A stretch of 64,000 bases of DNA from positions 211,135 to 275,134 of the forward strand of contig NZ_MARB01000002.1 in assembly GCF_001715975.1 (NCBI RefSeq), given 5' to 3'. Each line of letters opens with the position of its first letter. The first letter of the stretch is position 1. Both the position numbers and the translations under genes were made by a program. The notes under the pieces were generated by a model. The model did not search any database and was not told the origin of the DNA. It saw only the letters and a list, made by a program, of their open reading frames with translations. Below are positions 17,968 through 27,510 of this stretch, piece after piece. The stretch is from Candidatus Thiodiazotropha endolucinida. GTDB lineage: Bacteria; Pseudomonadota; Gammaproteobacteria; Chromatiales; Chromatiaceae.

Positions 17968-18564
17968 ATGAACCCCGATTCAGCCGACATCTATCTCTAT
18001 TTCAATTTCCGCAGTCCCTATTGCTATCTGGCAAGTAAAACCATGTGGCGGATATTCGACGAGTACCGTACAAATCTCATCTGGCGTCCATTGGGTGGTT
18101 GGGATGGGCGTTCACCACCGGATGTGGCGGTCAAGAAGCTTCCCATTGCCCGCCAGGATATGGCGCGCTTTGCGCGACGTCTGGGTATCCCCGTCAACCC
18201 CCCGCCGAAAACCACCGATCCTACCCTGGCTGGTGCGGGATCACTGTTGGCGGAGGAGAAGGGATTGCTGCGCCCTTATATTGTCGAGGTAATGCGTAAG
18301 GAGTGGGCCGAAGGTCAGGATATCGGAGTACTCGATGTGATACTCGATGTGGGCAGCGAAATCGGCCTGGACAGGGAGGCGTTGGCCGAAGCGGCTCAGG
18401 ATCCTGTCCGGCAGGCTGTTTTGACCCATAACTGGGAGGAGGCTGAGGAGAAGGGGGCTATTGGGGTACCCACATTCATTTGTGAAGATGAGATATTCTG
18501 GGGGCAGGATCGCATCGATTTTGTCCTCGAATACCTGCGGGAGAGGAGACTGTCCTGTATATGA
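17968..18564 (+). CDS. 2-hydroxychromene-2-carboxylate isomerase-like / DsbA-family protein
   Basis: A 198-residue thioredoxin-fold protein of the HCCA isomerase / GST-kappa group, which uses glutathione to isomerise ring-cleavage products of naphthalene-type compounds. The signature FNFRSPYCYLAS has Cys19 where NahD-like enzymes have the glutathione-activating Ser. GVPTFICEDEIFWGQDRIDFV near the C-terminus is the cis-Pro region and substrate segment. The ATG at 17968 suits the family start better than the frame's first codon at 17953. Its stop overlaps the GST-like gene start (ATGA). A role in aromatic breakdown fits the neighbourhood; the substrate is unknown. Confidence 0.8.
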   Translation: MNPDSADIYLYFNFRSPYCYLASKTMWRIFDEYRTNLIWRPLGGWDGRSPPDVAVKKLPIARQDMARFARRLGIPVNPPPKTTDPTLAGAGSLLAEEKGLLRPYIVEVMRKEWAEGQDIGVLDVILDVGSEIGLDREALAEAAQDPVRQAVLTHNWEEAEEKGAIGVPTFICEDEIFWGQDRIDFVLEYLRERRLSCI

Positions 18565-19205
18565 ACAGGGAGGTCAGACTCTACGACAAACCTGAATGCC
18601 CCTTCTGCTGGCGTGTACGCATGGCACTGCAGCGTTGCAATTTGGACTATCAGCATTATCGCTATGACGACCCTGAGCATCTGCATAAGTGGCAGCGATT
18701 ATCACCCGGAAACACCGTGCCGGTGCTCATGATAGATGAAATCGTCATCACCGAGTCTGCAGTCATGCTTGAATACCTCAATGACAGATATGGTAATCTG
18801 CTGCCTGCTTCGGCAAGAGAACGCGCCTTGGCACGGGGAGTTGCCCACTATGCCGATGCACAGGTGGGGGAGGCGGTGCGCAAGCTGGTATTCGAGCGTC
18901 GGGCGCGTGAACCGAAAGCGTGGGATCAGGGGGTCATAGCCAGTGCTATGGAAGCCTGGCACCAGGCTTTGCCGAGGTTGGAGCGAGCTTTGACAGAGAC
19001 AGACTATTTCGTACCCGCCGCCGGTATACCCGATTATGTTCTGGCAAGTCGTTTCGGTCTCGCCATGGCATATGGCATGCCGCCGCCGCGGACACCACTG
19101 CTTGGCGACTGGTTCGCCAGGATGGCCAATCGCAGCGAGTTCCTGGATAGCGCGCCCAGCGTGGTGAGCGATGCGCTACGCCAGGGTTGGCAGGTTTTCG
19201 ATTAG
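18561..19205 (+). CDS. glutathione S-transferase-like protein
   Basis: A 214-residue protein with an N-terminal thioredoxin-fold GST domain. C13-P-F-C16 gives a glutaredoxin-like active site, followed by the cis-Pro segment NTVPVLMIDE and the glutathione-binding TESAVMLEYL. A helical C-terminal domain spans residues about 90-210. This layout matches stringent-starvation/omega-type GSTs that act as thiol transferases or reductive enzymes. It overlaps the isomerase gene by four bases, so both glutathione-dependent proteins are probably made together. Confidence 0.85.
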   Translation: MNREVRLYDKPECPFCWRVRMALQRCNLDYQHYRYDDPEHLHKWQRLSPGNTVPVLMIDEIVITESAVMLEYLNDRYGNLLPASARERALARGVAHYADAQVGEAVRKLVFERRAREPKAWDQGVIASAMEAWHQALPRLERALTETDYFVPAAGIPDYVLASRFGLAMAYGMPPPRTPLLGDWFARMANRSEFLDSAPSVVSDALRQGWQVFD

Positions 19206-19217
19206 GGGGAGCCTCTG

Positions 19218-19778
19218 ATGGAAAAAAGCGTGGATCCACCCGTCACCGTGCTCGTCACACGGCGACCCAGGCCGGGCAAGGAGCAGGCGTTCGAGGACTA
19301 TCTTGCCGGTATTACCCAGGCGGCCTTGCAGCACCAGGGACACATGGGCACGAATATCTTTCGTCCTTCAAAACCGGGCGGGAATTACCGCATCATCTTC
19401 AAGTTCGATCGTCGCAGCAATCTTGAGCGTTGGGAGGGCTCCGCTGAACGTGCCGAGTGGCGCGCCATAGCGGAACAGGTCAGCGAGCCCAGGCAGGTTG
19501 AAACCATTTCCGGGCTTGAAGCCTGGTTCACCCTGCCGGACTGCGCGATAAATGTACATCCGCCCAAATACAAAATGGCCCTGGTGGTGTGGATGGGTGT
19601 GTTCAGCCTGGTGACCCTGCTGAGCAGCCTGCTCGGTCCGTTGATGTCAGCCTGGCCCAAGCTGCTGCAGACAATCGTCCTGACCGCACTGGTCGTTGTC
19701 TGCCTGACCTATGCTGTGATGCCGCTCTTGACCCGGCTTTTCTCAGGCTGGCTCTATGCAGGCAAGGATCAGAAATGA
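19218..19778 (+). CDS. antibiotic-biosynthesis-monooxygenase (ABM) domain membrane protein
   Basis: A 186-residue protein. Residues about 8-100 form a ferredoxin-like ABM domain (VTVLVTRRPRPGKEQAFEDY, then HQGHMGTNIFRP and YRIIFKFD). Residues about 118-175 contain two strong transmembrane helices. Such ABM-plus-two-TM proteins are widespread and uncharacterised. It starts 12 bp after the GST-like gene and likely shares its transcript. The 3' end overlaps the convergent pilU gene by 10 bp. Confidence 0.82.
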   Translation: MEKSVDPPVTVLVTRRPRPGKEQAFEDYLAGITQAALQHQGHMGTNIFRPSKPGGNYRIIFKFDRRSNLERWEGSAERAEWRAIAEQVSEPRQVETISGLEAWFTLPDCAINVHPPKYKMALVVWMGVFSLVTLLSSLLGPLMSAWPKLLQTIVLTALVVVCLTYAVMPLLTRLFSGWLYAGKDQK

Positions 19779-20878
19779 TCCTCTGCCACACCCAGGCCGC
19801 CCGGGGCTTCCACGCCCTCGGTGTCGGAGAGGCGTATCTTCAACGACAGATTGTTGCGTGAATCCGCATGGGAGAGTGCCTCTTCCATAGAGATCTTACC
19901 CTCTTTGTAGAGCTTGTAGAGGGATTGATCGAAGGTCTGCATGCCGCGTTCGGTGCCTTGTTCCATGACCTCTTTGATGGTGTGAATATCCCCTTTCTGA
20001 ATCAGTTCGGAGATGTAGGTCGATAACAGCATGATCTCGACCGCGGGGATGCGTTGACCGTTGATACCCTTGACCAGGCGTTGGGATATGACTGCCCGAA
20101 GATTGAGAGAGAGGTCCATAAACAGCTGGTGATGGGCGCTGTCTGGAAAGAAGTTGATGATGCGATCGAGTGCCTGGTTTGAGTTGTTGGCGTGCAGCGT
20201 CGAGAGTGCAAGGTGGCCTGTTTCCGCATAGGCGATGGCGTGCTGCATGGTGCTCATTTCTCGGATCTCACCGATCTGAATCACATCGGGGGCCTCACGC
20301 ATGGCATTCTTAAGGGCGTTTTCGTAGGAGAGCGTGTCGAGCCCGACCTCGCGTTGATCGACCACCGACTTTTTGTGGGTATAGAGATACTCGATGGGAT
20401 CCTCAATGGTCAATATATGCCCGGTTGAAGTCTGGTTGCGGTGCTCGATCATCGATGCCAGGGTGGTCGATTTGCCTGAACCGGTTGCGCCGACGACCAG
20501 TATCAGGCCACGGGGTTCCATGATCAGGTCTTTCAGGATAATCGGCAGGTTGAGTTTCTCGACGGGGGGTATCACGCCCTTGATATAGCGGATGACCATT
20601 GCCGCATCGCCCCGTTGCTTATAGACATTGACGCGGAAGCGCCCCAGGTTGTTGACGGAAATCGCCAGATTGCACTCGAAAGTAGCTTCGTATTCCTTGA
20701 TCTGGTCGTCGTTCATGATGCCGTAAGCGAGTTTCCTGACCTGCCCGCTCTGCATTGGGGAAGACCCTATCGGACGTGTTTCACCTTCGGTTTTCAGGTG
20801 GGGGGCGGCACCGGTGCTGAAAAAGAGATCTGAGCCGTTTTTTTGCACCATCAGCTTGAGATAGGGCACGATATCCAT
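19769..20878 (-). CDS. pilU: type IV pilus retraction ATPase PilU
   Basis: A 369-residue hexameric ATPase of the PilT/GspE family that supports retraction of type IV pili. The Walker A motif GATGSGKST spans residues 130-138. The Asp box follows in HILTIEDPIEY, the Walker B region is VIQIGEIRE (about 199-207), and the His box is around TGHLALSTLHANN. The start MDIVPYLKLMVQKNGSDLFF and the longer C-terminus favour PilU over PilT. PilU is usually paired with PilT, but no pilT lies next to it here. Confidence 0.9.
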   Translation of the reverse strand: MDIVPYLKLMVQKNGSDLFFSTGAAPHLKTEGETRPIGSSPMQSGQVRKLAYGIMNDDQIKEYEATFECNLAISVNNLGRFRVNVYKQRGDAAMVIRYIKGVIPPVEKLNLPIILKDLIMEPRGLILVVGATGSGKSTTLASMIEHRNQTSTGHILTIEDPIEYLYTHKKSVVDQREVGLDTLSYENALKNAMREAPDVIQIGEIREMSTMQHAIAYAETGHLALSTLHANNSNQALDRIINFFPDSAHHQLFMDLSLNLRAVISQRLVKGINGQRIPAVEIMLLSTYISELIQKGDIHTIKEVMEQGTERGMQTFDQSLYKLYKEGKISMEEALSHADSRNNLSLKIRLSDTEGVEAPGGLGVAEDHF

Positions 20879-21105
20879 TAAGTCATTCCTCGAATCTTTC
20901 TTGAATTTCAGTCCGTCGGCGGACGATTAATAATTATGTTCAGCCTTCTCTATCGGCAGACGGGCCGAAGAATGTAGTCCAGGCGCTAAAATTTACAAAA
21001 ATATGGTGTTGTTGTGCATGCCTGGTGGAACAGAGGCGGTCACCAGACATGTGAAAGGGTGGTGAAGTACCTCATGCGGGGTACATAGGGGTGGGATTGT
21101 GCCAG

Positions 21106-22263
21106 CTACGCCCTGGCTGCCATGATAGGTGGAAGCGCTTTTGTCAGGGCCTGTCTTTCGGCCATAAATCCACCGCTGATGGCGAAACCCAACAGATTTC
21201 CGGATTGATCACGGTAGAGGCAGCGGGTGCCCTCCCTATCCTCATCGCAGAGCCAGCTACCCTGCGCCTTGCGATCGGGTGGTGCGACGGCAATCGGGTG
21301 GAGTGGGGTCTTGATTATGACCGGCATGGCGGGATAGACCACCTCGGTCGGATCTCCGGTAAGTGTTTTGGCCAGAGCCCGGGCTCCGTGCATGATCGGC
21401 ATCACATAAGGCAGGTTATAACCGCAGACCTCGGCACAATCACCCAAGGCGTAGATCTTCTCATCGTTGGTCTGCAGCATGCGGTTGGTGACCACGCCTC
21501 GGGCGACTTGCAGTCCGCAGGCTTCCGCCAGCCCTGTGTCCGGATAGAGGCCGACCGCGGACAGAACCAGGTCACAGGCGACACTCGTGGCATCGGTCAG
21601 GATCAGGCGATATCCCGTGCCATCCTGTTCCATGATGCTGGCGGTCTGTTGCAGGCGCCACTCAGCCCCGGCTTGCTGCATGCTGTGTTGCAACGCCTTT
21701 GCGGTAAGCTCAGGCAGAAGGCCGCTGATCGGATAGGGGTCCGGGCCGATCAGGGTGACCCGGTAGCCGGAGAGCAGAAGATCGTTGGCGAATTCACATC
21801 CGATCAAGCCAGGGCCGATGACAGCGATATGGGCGGGTGGAGCGGGGAGTCGCCGGCGGAATCCGGCATAGTCATACAGGCTGTTGATGGTTATGCGTTG
21901 TTCGATGGCGTCGCCGCGCATCGCGGGGATGATGGGATGTGTGCCCAATGCCAGTATCAGTTTGTCGTATTGCCGCTCGCCGGCAGCGGTGATTACTCGC
22001 TTTGCTTGGCGGTCTATCCGAGTGACACGGCAATCTGTCTCGATGCTCAGGCCATTGGTATCGGCCATCTCCCGTGCGCTGGCATTGACGAGCGCCTCGG
22101 CCTGCTTGCCGTTTTGCAGGCCGGTCGAGAGCATCGGTTTTGCGTAGAAATCACCCGCGTCGGCGGTGATCATATGCAATGCAAGCCCCTGGTCATGTAC
22201 CCTGATCTCCCGCGCCAGGGTATATCCGGCAAGGCCTGAACCCAGTATCAGTACTCTATCCAT
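21106..22263 (-). CDS. rubredoxin-NAD(+) reductase-like FAD oxidoreductase
   Basis: A 385-residue pyridine-nucleotide-disulphide-type flavoprotein. It has an N-terminal FAD motif (LILGSGLAGYTLAREIR), a central NAD(P)H motif (IAVIGPGLIGCEFANDLL), and a second FAD-binding block (ALGDCAEVCG). It lacks the redox CxxxxC of disulphide reductases, which fits rubredoxin reductases (AlkT/RubB) and NorW-like enzymes. A rubredoxin gene lies directly upstream on the same strand (85-bp gap), supporting NADH to rubredoxin electron transfer. The terminal acceptor is unknown; oxygen or peroxide defence and alkane hydroxylation are the usual roles. Confidence 0.88.
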   Translation of the reverse strand: MDRVLILGSGLAGYTLAREIRVHDQGLALHMITADAGDFYAKPMLSTGLQNGKQAEALVNASAREMADTNGLSIETDCRVTRIDRQAKRVITAAGERQYDKLILALGTHPIIPAMRGDAIEQRITINSLYDYAGFRRRLPAPPAHIAVIGPGLIGCEFANDLLLSGYRVTLIGPDPYPISGLLPELTAKALQHSMQQAGAEWRLQQTASIMEQDGTGYRLILTDATSVACDLVLSAVGLYPDTGLAEACGLQVARGVVTNRMLQTNDEKIYALGDCAEVCGYNLPYVMPIMHGARALAKTLTGDPTEVVYPAMPVIIKTPLHPIAVAPPDRKAQGSWLCDEDREGTRCLYRDQSGNLLGFAISGGFMAERQALTKALPPIMAARA

Positions 22264-22347
22264 GGTTTTTATTATGGTTTCACACCGGCTGAGCCGGTTC
22301 GCTTACGGCAGTTGCCGCGACATCAAGTATGCTGGATCGGACTTTGA

Positions 22348-22518
22348 CTAGGCGACCAATTCCACCATTTCGAAATCAGACTTGCTGACACCGCATTCCG
22401 GACACTCCCAGTCTTCCGGGATATCCGTCCATCGGGTGCCGGCGGCAATGCCCTCCTCGGGAAGGCCTTCTGCCTCATCATAGATAAATCCGCAAACTAT
22501 ACATTGATACTTCTTCAT
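22348..22518 (-). CDS. rubredoxin
   Basis: A 56-residue one-iron electron carrier. It starts [18 protein letters not shown] and has the two CxxC(G) iron-binding loops: C6-x2-C9-G and C39-x2-C42-G, the latter in [16 protein letters not shown] ribosome site precedes the ATG. It is the first gene of a two-gene unit with the rubredoxin reductase at 21106-22263. Confidence 0.96.
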   Translation of the reverse strand: MKKYQCIVCGFIYDEAEGLPEEGIAAGTRWTDIPEDWECPECGVSKSDFEMVELVA

Positions 22519-22643
22519 CTCATTCCCCGGTCAATTACTGAGTCGTCGTAATGGTTTTTCACAAAGATAGCGTCTGTCCAGAGAAGACTCCACCCTGTAA
22601 AGATTGGGGAAAGGGGTTGCGTTGACTGGTTAGGCCGGTGCCC

Positions 22644-23003
22644 CTAATCTTCGTATTCCGAGGCGCGCCGTGCATCACCGAAGACCTTTTCCACCGGATA
22701 ACGTGCCTCGTTTATGGCGATTTTACGTTCGACGGCTCCGATCAGGTCGATATCGAGACGTTCGGCGCAGCGGATCAGGTAGATCAGGATATCCGCCATT
22801 TCCAGCGTGACTTCATCGTGCTTTTCCTGAGTCAGATTCATGCTCTGTTCCGGTGTCAGCCATTGGAAATGCTCCACCAACTCCGCGCACTCGGCGATCA
22901 TCGCCATGGTGAGATTCTTCGGATTGTGGAACTGCTCCCAGTTACGGGTTTGGGCAAAGGCCTTTAAGCGGCTATTCAGATCATCCAGGCTATCTTTAGG
23001 CAT
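22644..23003 (-). CDS. MazG-like nucleotide pyrophosphohydrolase
   Basis: A 119-residue all-alpha NTP pyrophosphohydrolase of the RS21-C6/iMazG type (dCTPase-like house-cleaning enzymes). The metal-binding pattern ExxE...ExxD is visible in IAECAELVEHFQW and VTLEMADILIYLI. The length is typical of single-domain members. It lies 33 bp after the M48 protease gene on the same strand and may be cotranscribed with it. Confidence 0.87.
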   Translation of the reverse strand: MPKDSLDDLNSRLKAFAQTRNWEQFHNPKNLTMAMIAECAELVEHFQWLTPEQSMNLTQEKHDEVTLEMADILIYLIRCAERLDIDLIGAVERKIAINEARYPVEKVFGDARRASEYED

Positions 23004-23036
23004 TGTCAGTTATCTTTGAAATGAGTGTACGGATAT

Positions 23037-23990
23037 TTAATACCACATGCCGTTGCGGTGCCAGCGTGGGCGGTAGGGGTTGTGGGCGAGCAGATTCCGT
23101 ATATCGCTGGCTGATAAAACCTCATCTGAAGTCGTGCTGCCCAGATGGGTAAGTGCCATCAATCGCGCTACCCGATCGTCGGTCGGTGGGTGGGTACGCA
23201 GGAGCGATGGATCGGGAATACGCGGGCCGGGATGGAGCAGGCGCTCCAGCAGGCGGTGCCGGGGGGGCTCGAGCTTGTTCAGGGCGGAGGCCAGCCCCAG
23301 GGGATCTCCGGTCAGCTTTGCCGCGCCCAGGTCGGCCTCGTATTCACGGCTGCGTGACAGGGCGAGTTGCGCCAGGGCACTCAATGTGGGGGCAACCAGC
23401 AGCAACAGGATGGGGATCCAGGGCAGGGTGGTCTGGCCGAACAGCATCAACGGCAGATTGACCAGCAGCAACAGTTGCCCGATCATGGAGAGAAAACCGG
23501 TGACACGACTGGTGAGATCGGCAAATGCCATCAGTCGGGTATCCTGGTTCACCACATGCATCAACTCATGCGCCAGCACACCCGCCATCTCCCGCCATGC
23601 CATGCGACGCAGCAAGCCATCCGAAATGGCGATGGCGGCGTTGCGGCGATCGCCTGTGGTGAATGCGTTCATGACATCGGACGGAAGATAATAGAGTTGC
23701 GGAATCTGTTCCAGCCCGGCACGCCGGGTCAGCTGTGCCATGAGACGGTAGAGATCCGGGGCCTCATTGGGGGAGAGCCGGCGGGCGCGAAAGAGACGCA
23801 TTGCCCACTCAGGGCTGGCAACCGGATTGATCTGATACGAAATCAGGATCACCAAGGCTGTTGCGACGGCCATCGGAAGACCACCGAGAAACCAGGCGAG
23901 CCAGGCGCAAAGACCACCCAGACTGATGATCAGTAACAGGGATTGCAGTGTGTTTTTGATCTTATGCTGCAGATAGGTGGCCGGTTCCAT
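23037..23990 (-). CDS. M48-family zinc metalloprotease, HtpX-like
   Basis: A membrane-bound zinc protease of 317 residues with this start. The zincin motif HELMH (residues 141-145) and the downstream Glu ligand in SREYEADLGAAKL are present. Two hydrophobic segments precede the catalytic domain and two follow the HELMH, as in HtpX, which degrades damaged membrane proteins. The ATG at 23990 starts just before the first TM helix and has GGGA upstream; in-frame starts at 24050 and 24038 are less likely alternatives. The C-terminal tail is longer than in E. coli HtpX and not recognised. Confidence 0.85.
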   Translation of the reverse strand: MEPATYLQHKIKNTLQSLLLIISLGGLCAWLAWFLGGLPMAVATALVILISYQINPVASPEWAMRLFRARRLSPNEAPDLYRLMAQLTRRAGLEQIPQLYYLPSDVMNAFTTGDRRNAAIAISDGLLRRMAWREMAGVLAHELMHVVNQDTRLMAFADLTSRVTGFLSMIGQLLLLVNLPLMLFGQTTLPWIPILLLLVAPTLSALAQLALSRSREYEADLGAAKLTGDPLGLASALNKLEPPRHRLLERLLHPGPRIPDPSLLRTHPPTDDRVARLMALTHLGSTTSDEVLSASDIRNLLAHNPYRPRWHRNGMWY

Positions 23991-24174
23991 GATTGTGTTC
24001 CCAGTCACGGGTTCAAGTTCGACAATCCGATGGGGCATAATCCCCCGCATAGGTTATCACCCTGCTTGCGGCACCGGGAGTACGATAATTGAGACGTGCG
24101 TCTGTGGAAGATGTGCGACAATGACAGGCTCTTTTCGATCGTTCAACAGAAACTCTCTCACAGGCGGAGCAGCG

Positions 24175-24483
24175 ATGCTGGGAATTCACGGATTGCTCAC
24201 ATGGCTAAGTCATCATGAATACATGATGATGTTGGTCATACTCTTGGTGAGCCTGGCAGGTACATTGCTGTTCGTCGGCAATCTGTTCGCCATTGTCTAT
24301 GCCTTCGGACAGAGTATCTGGTGGGGGGTGAGTGTTTTGTTCATCCCGCTCTTCAGCGTCGTTTACTGTGTCCGTAACTGGGACAGAGCGGCATATCCTG
24401 GAAAGATGCTCATCGCGGGATTGACGACAGCGGGTCTGACCTATGCCACGCTTTTGATTTTAGTCATGCTCTATCCGGTATGA
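24175..24483 (+). CDS. small membrane protein, unknown
   Basis: A 102-residue protein with three predicted membrane helices (about residues 16-40, 45-65 and 75-100). The ATG at 24175 follows a GGCGGAG ribosome site; the frame is open further upstream but without a plausible start. No family recognised. It is monocistronic between divergently and convergently oriented neighbours. Confidence 0.6.
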   Translation: MLGIHGLLTWLSHHEYMMMLVILLVSLAGTLLFVGNLFAIVYAFGQSIWWGVSVLFIPLFSVVYCVRNWDRAAYPGKMLIAGLTTAGLTYATLLILVMLYPV

Positions 24484-24559
24484 GCGTCGTATTTCCATGG
24501 GTGATGGTGTGCTCGGACAGTATACGGCTGTGTTTTAAGCGGGCAGTCGTGCTGAGGCC

Positions 24560-24943
24560 CTAAGTGCCTGTTGAGTGTCGTTGCCCGGCGATCAATTCGA
24601 TCGTGTTTTGATCCGGATCCCGGCAAAACAGCGCCTCACGACCTGAGCGGCTCAACGTATATTCGACGCCTGCCAGGTCAAGTTTTTCACGCATGGCCTT
24701 GATATCATCAACCACAAAGGCGGTATGGCGGTCCCGCCCGCCATGTTCGGGGCGTCCGGCAAGGGCATCGGGATTATCCAGCTCCAGCAGGTGGATCTGC
24801 AGGTCACCCACCTTCAGCCAGGCCCCGGGGAAACCCAGATCGGGACGGGCCGGATCGACCTCCAAGCCCAACAGGTCCCGGTAAAACAACAACGAGCGCC
24901 GGGTATCGGCGACGAGCAGGCTGACATGGTGCAGTCGGATCAT
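24560..24943 (-). CDS. VOC/glyoxalase-family protein
   Basis: A 127-residue single-unit member of the vicinal oxygen chelate superfamily. It shows the beta-alpha-beta-beta-beta modules: IRLHHVSLLVADTRRSLLFY with a metal-ligand His, a second His in RDRHTAFVVDD, and a Glu in DPDQNTIELI. Members include glyoxalases, dioxygenases and resistance proteins, so the activity is not assignable. The start at 24943 lies 7 bp after the argH stop, which indicates an argH-VOC transcript. Confidence 0.85.
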   Translation of the reverse strand: MIRLHHVSLLVADTRRSLLFYRDLLGLEVDPARPDLGFPGAWLKVGDLQIHLLELDNPDALAGRPEHGGRDRHTAFVVDDIKAMREKLDLAGVEYTLSRSGREALFCRDPDQNTIELIAGQRHSTGT

Positions 24944-24950
24944 GCCGATT

Positions 24951-26345
24951 TCAGGATGCAAGACGTTCTCTGGCGCGGGCAATCGCACGGCGTACCTGAT
25001 TGGGGGCGGTACCGCCGATATGGTCTCGCGCGGCGAGTGAACCTTCGAGGGTGAGGATATCGAATACATCCGCCTCGATCTCACTTGAGAAACGCTGCAG
25101 CTCCTGCAGTTTCATCTGCGAGAGATCGCGCCCTTCGGCAACACCGAATGCAACCGCCCTGCCTACCACCTCATGGGCGTCGCGAAAGGGGATACCCTTG
25201 CGCACCAGATAGTCGGCCAGGTCGGTGGCGGTGGCGAATCCCTGCATGGTCGCCTGTCGCATGGCCTCCTTGCGGCAGTTGATGGCGGGGACCATATCGG
25301 CAAAAACCTTCAATGATCCCTTCACATTGTCCACGCTGTCGAACAAGGGTTCCTTGTCTTCCTGATTGTCCTTGTTATAGGCCAGGGGCTGGCTCTTCAT
25401 CAGGGTCAGCAATGCGATCAGATGACCGAAAATGCGGCCGCTCTTGCCCCGAATCAGCTCAGGGACATCCGGATTCTTCTTCTGCGGCATGATCGACGAG
25501 CCGGTGCAGAAACTGTCGGAGAGTTCGATAAAACCAAATTGTGCGGAGGACCAGATGATCAGCTCCTCGGAGAATCTCGACAGATGCATCATCAATATAC
25601 TCGCTGCGGCGCTGAATTCGATGGCGAAATCCCGGTCCGAGACGGCGTCCAGAGAGTTTTCCGCCGGTCTCGAGAAGCCCAGCAGTTCGGCGGTCATGTG
25701 GCGGTCGATCGGGTAGGTGGTACCGGCCAGCGCGGCGGCACCCAGAGGCATCACATTGAGCCGCCTGTTACAGTCGGCCAGGCGCTCCCGGTCGCGCTCC
25801 AGCATCTCGAACCAGGCCATCATATGGTGACCGAAGGATAACGGTTGCGCCGTTTGCAGGTGGGTAAAGCCTGGTAATATGGTATCAGCCTCCAGTTCGG
25901 CCTTATCCAGCAAGGCGGTTTGCAAACGGAGAATGGCGTCTCTGATCTGTTCGATTTCGTCTCGCAGCCAGAGTCGGATATCGGTGGCAACCTGATCATT
26001 GCGAGAGCGGCCGGTGTGAAGTTTTTTACCGGCATCGCCGATAGCCTCTGTGAGGGCGGATTCGACATTCATATGTACATCTTCCAGGGAGACGGACCAG
26101 GTGAAATCTCCTTGTTCAATGCGTTTGCGGATCTGCTTCAGGCCGTGCACGATGGCATCGCGTTCGCTATCGCTCAGAATGCCCTGACGGGCCAGCATGG
26201 TGGCGTGGGCGATGGAGCCTTGAATGTCATATTGGTAGAGTCGCCGGTCAAAGCCGACAGATGCGGTGAATGCCTCGACAAAGGCATCGGTCGGTTCATT
26301 GAAGCGGCCTGACCAGGGTTTCGTAGGCGCGTGACTGTCGCTCAT
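24951..26345 (-). CDS. argH: argininosuccinate lyase
   Basis: A 464-residue enzyme for the last step of arginine biosynthesis, splitting argininosuccinate into arginine and fumarate. The fumarase/aspartase-superfamily signature [12 protein letters not shown] spans residues 282-293. [12 protein letters not shown] (111-122) and the catalytic His in [10 protein letters not shown] (around 162) are intact. It is divergent from algZ, the same arrangement as in Pseudomonas. Confidence 0.96.
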   Translation of the reverse strand: MSDSHAPTKPWSGRFNEPTDAFVEAFTASVGFDRRLYQYDIQGSIAHATMLARQGILSDSERDAIVHGLKQIRKRIEQGDFTWSVSLEDVHMNVESALTEAIGDAGKKLHTGRSRNDQVATDIRLWLRDEIEQIRDAILRLQTALLDKAELEADTILPGFTHLQTAQPLSFGHHMMAWFEMLERDRERLADCNRRLNVMPLGAAALAGTTYPIDRHMTAELLGFSRPAENSLDAVSDRDFAIEFSAAASILMMHLSRFSEELIIWSSAQFGFIELSDSFCTGSSIMPQKKNPDVPELIRGKSGRIFGHLIALLTLMKSQPLAYNKDNQEDKEPLFDSVDNVKGSLKVFADMVPAINCRKEAMRQATMQGFATATDLADYLVRKGIPFRDAHEVVGRAVAFGVAEGRDLSQMKLQELQRFSSEIEADVFDILTLEGSLAARDHIGGTAPNQVRRAIARARERLAS

Positions 26346-26398
26346 GTAGGATTGTCCTGAATTTGTAAGCAGGCCGGATTATAGCAGGCAGAGGATGA

Positions 26399-27478
26399 AT
26401 GCAGCAGAGTGAGACACAACCTGATAGGAAACGACCATCAGATTCTGATGGCAGGGTGATCTTTATCCCCAATCTGTGTGCCATGCGGGCCGTGTTCGCT
26501 GTGGTCGTGATCGGTGAACTGCTTGCCATCCTGTTGTCCCTGGCAGTGACCGAGCGATTGAGTGGCTTTTTTTCGGTCCTGAGTCTGATTTCGTTACTGG
26601 TGCAGTGGGTCGGGCTGAGCACGGCGGTACTGATCTGTCTGCTGCGTCCGCATCTCAACAGACTGGGGAATTGGTGGGCAGGCATGAGTGTGTTCCTCAT
26701 CCTGCTTGGAATGGCGTGGCTTGTGTCTCACCTGATTGTCTGGATGAACAGCAGCATGCAGCTGGCGATGTTGCCCCATAATCACGCCGACTTGATTTGG
26801 CGTACCCTGGGTATCAGTGCCATCGTAGGTGTTTTGGTACTCCACTACCTCTATCTGCAATATCTGTGGCGGCGACAGGAGGAGGCTGAGAACAGCGCCC
26901 GGTTGCAGGCCCTCTACTCCCGCATTCGCCCCCACTTCCTCTTCAACAGCATGAACACCATTGCCAGCCTCACCCGGAGTGACCCTGCGATGGCCGAGGA
27001 GGTGGTGGAGGATCTTGCCGATCTGTTCAGGGTTTCTCTCGGTGATGCCAGCCAGCTCTCCAGTCTGGGTAAAGAGCTGGATCTGGCCCGCCAGTATCTC
27101 AGTATCGAACACTATCGTTTGGGCGAACGGTTGAAGCTGGTGTGGGATCTCAATGACCTGCCGGAACAGGCCAAGATCCCGCCGATGATCATACAGCCGT
27201 TGCTGGAGAATGCGGTTTACCACGGTATCGAGCCTGCCGCAAAGGGCGGCACGATCACCATTACGGGCCGTTACCGGCGCAATCGGATAAATTTGAGTAT
27301 CCGCAATACCCTGCCGGAAGCCGATGAGCGGAGTCATCGTGAAGGTAATCGATTGGCAATGGAGAATATCCGCGCACGCCTTGCGGGTGTATACGACTTG
27401 GAAGCGAGCTTGACCGAATCGAATATCGATGGAGAGCATCAGGTCAGACTGGCGATTCCGCATCCCTGGTGGGAGTGA
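26399..27478 (+). CDS. algZ: LytS/AlgZ-type sensor histidine kinase
   Basis: A 359-residue inner-membrane kinase of the LytS/FimS/AlgZ group. Four to five hydrophobic helices fill residues about 30-155. The His_kinase domain then starts with SRIRPHFLFNSMNTIASL, where H179 is the expected phosphate site. The ATPase part has PPMIIQPLLENAVYHGIE (N-box) and a weak G-box. It controls AlgR-type regulators, in Pseudomonas acting on alginate and type IV pilus genes. It is 32 bp before the AlgR-like gene and divergent from argH. Confidence 0.9.
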   Translation: MQQSETQPDRKRPSDSDGRVIFIPNLCAMRAVFAVVVIGELLAILLSLAVTERLSGFFSVLSLISLLVQWVGLSTAVLICLLRPHLNRLGNWWAGMSVFLILLGMAWLVSHLIVWMNSSMQLAMLPHNHADLIWRTLGISAIVGVLVLHYLYLQYLWRRQEEAENSARLQALYSRIRPHFLFNSMNTIASLTRSDPAMAEEVVEDLADLFRVSLGDASQLSSLGKELDLARQYLSIEHYRLGERLKLVWDLNDLPEQAKIPPMIIQPLLENAVYHGIEPAAKGGTITITGRYRRNRINLSIRNTLPEADERSHREGNRLAMENIRARLAGVYDLEASLTESNIDGEHQVRLAIPHPWWE

Positions 27479-27510
27479 CAGAGGCTATTGGATGAGTGTG
27501 AACAGGCCCT

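Noticed and set aside
21091-22239. 382-residue plus-strand ORF
   Set aside because: It is entirely antisense to the rubredoxin reductase gene, whose FAD and NAD motifs are clear.
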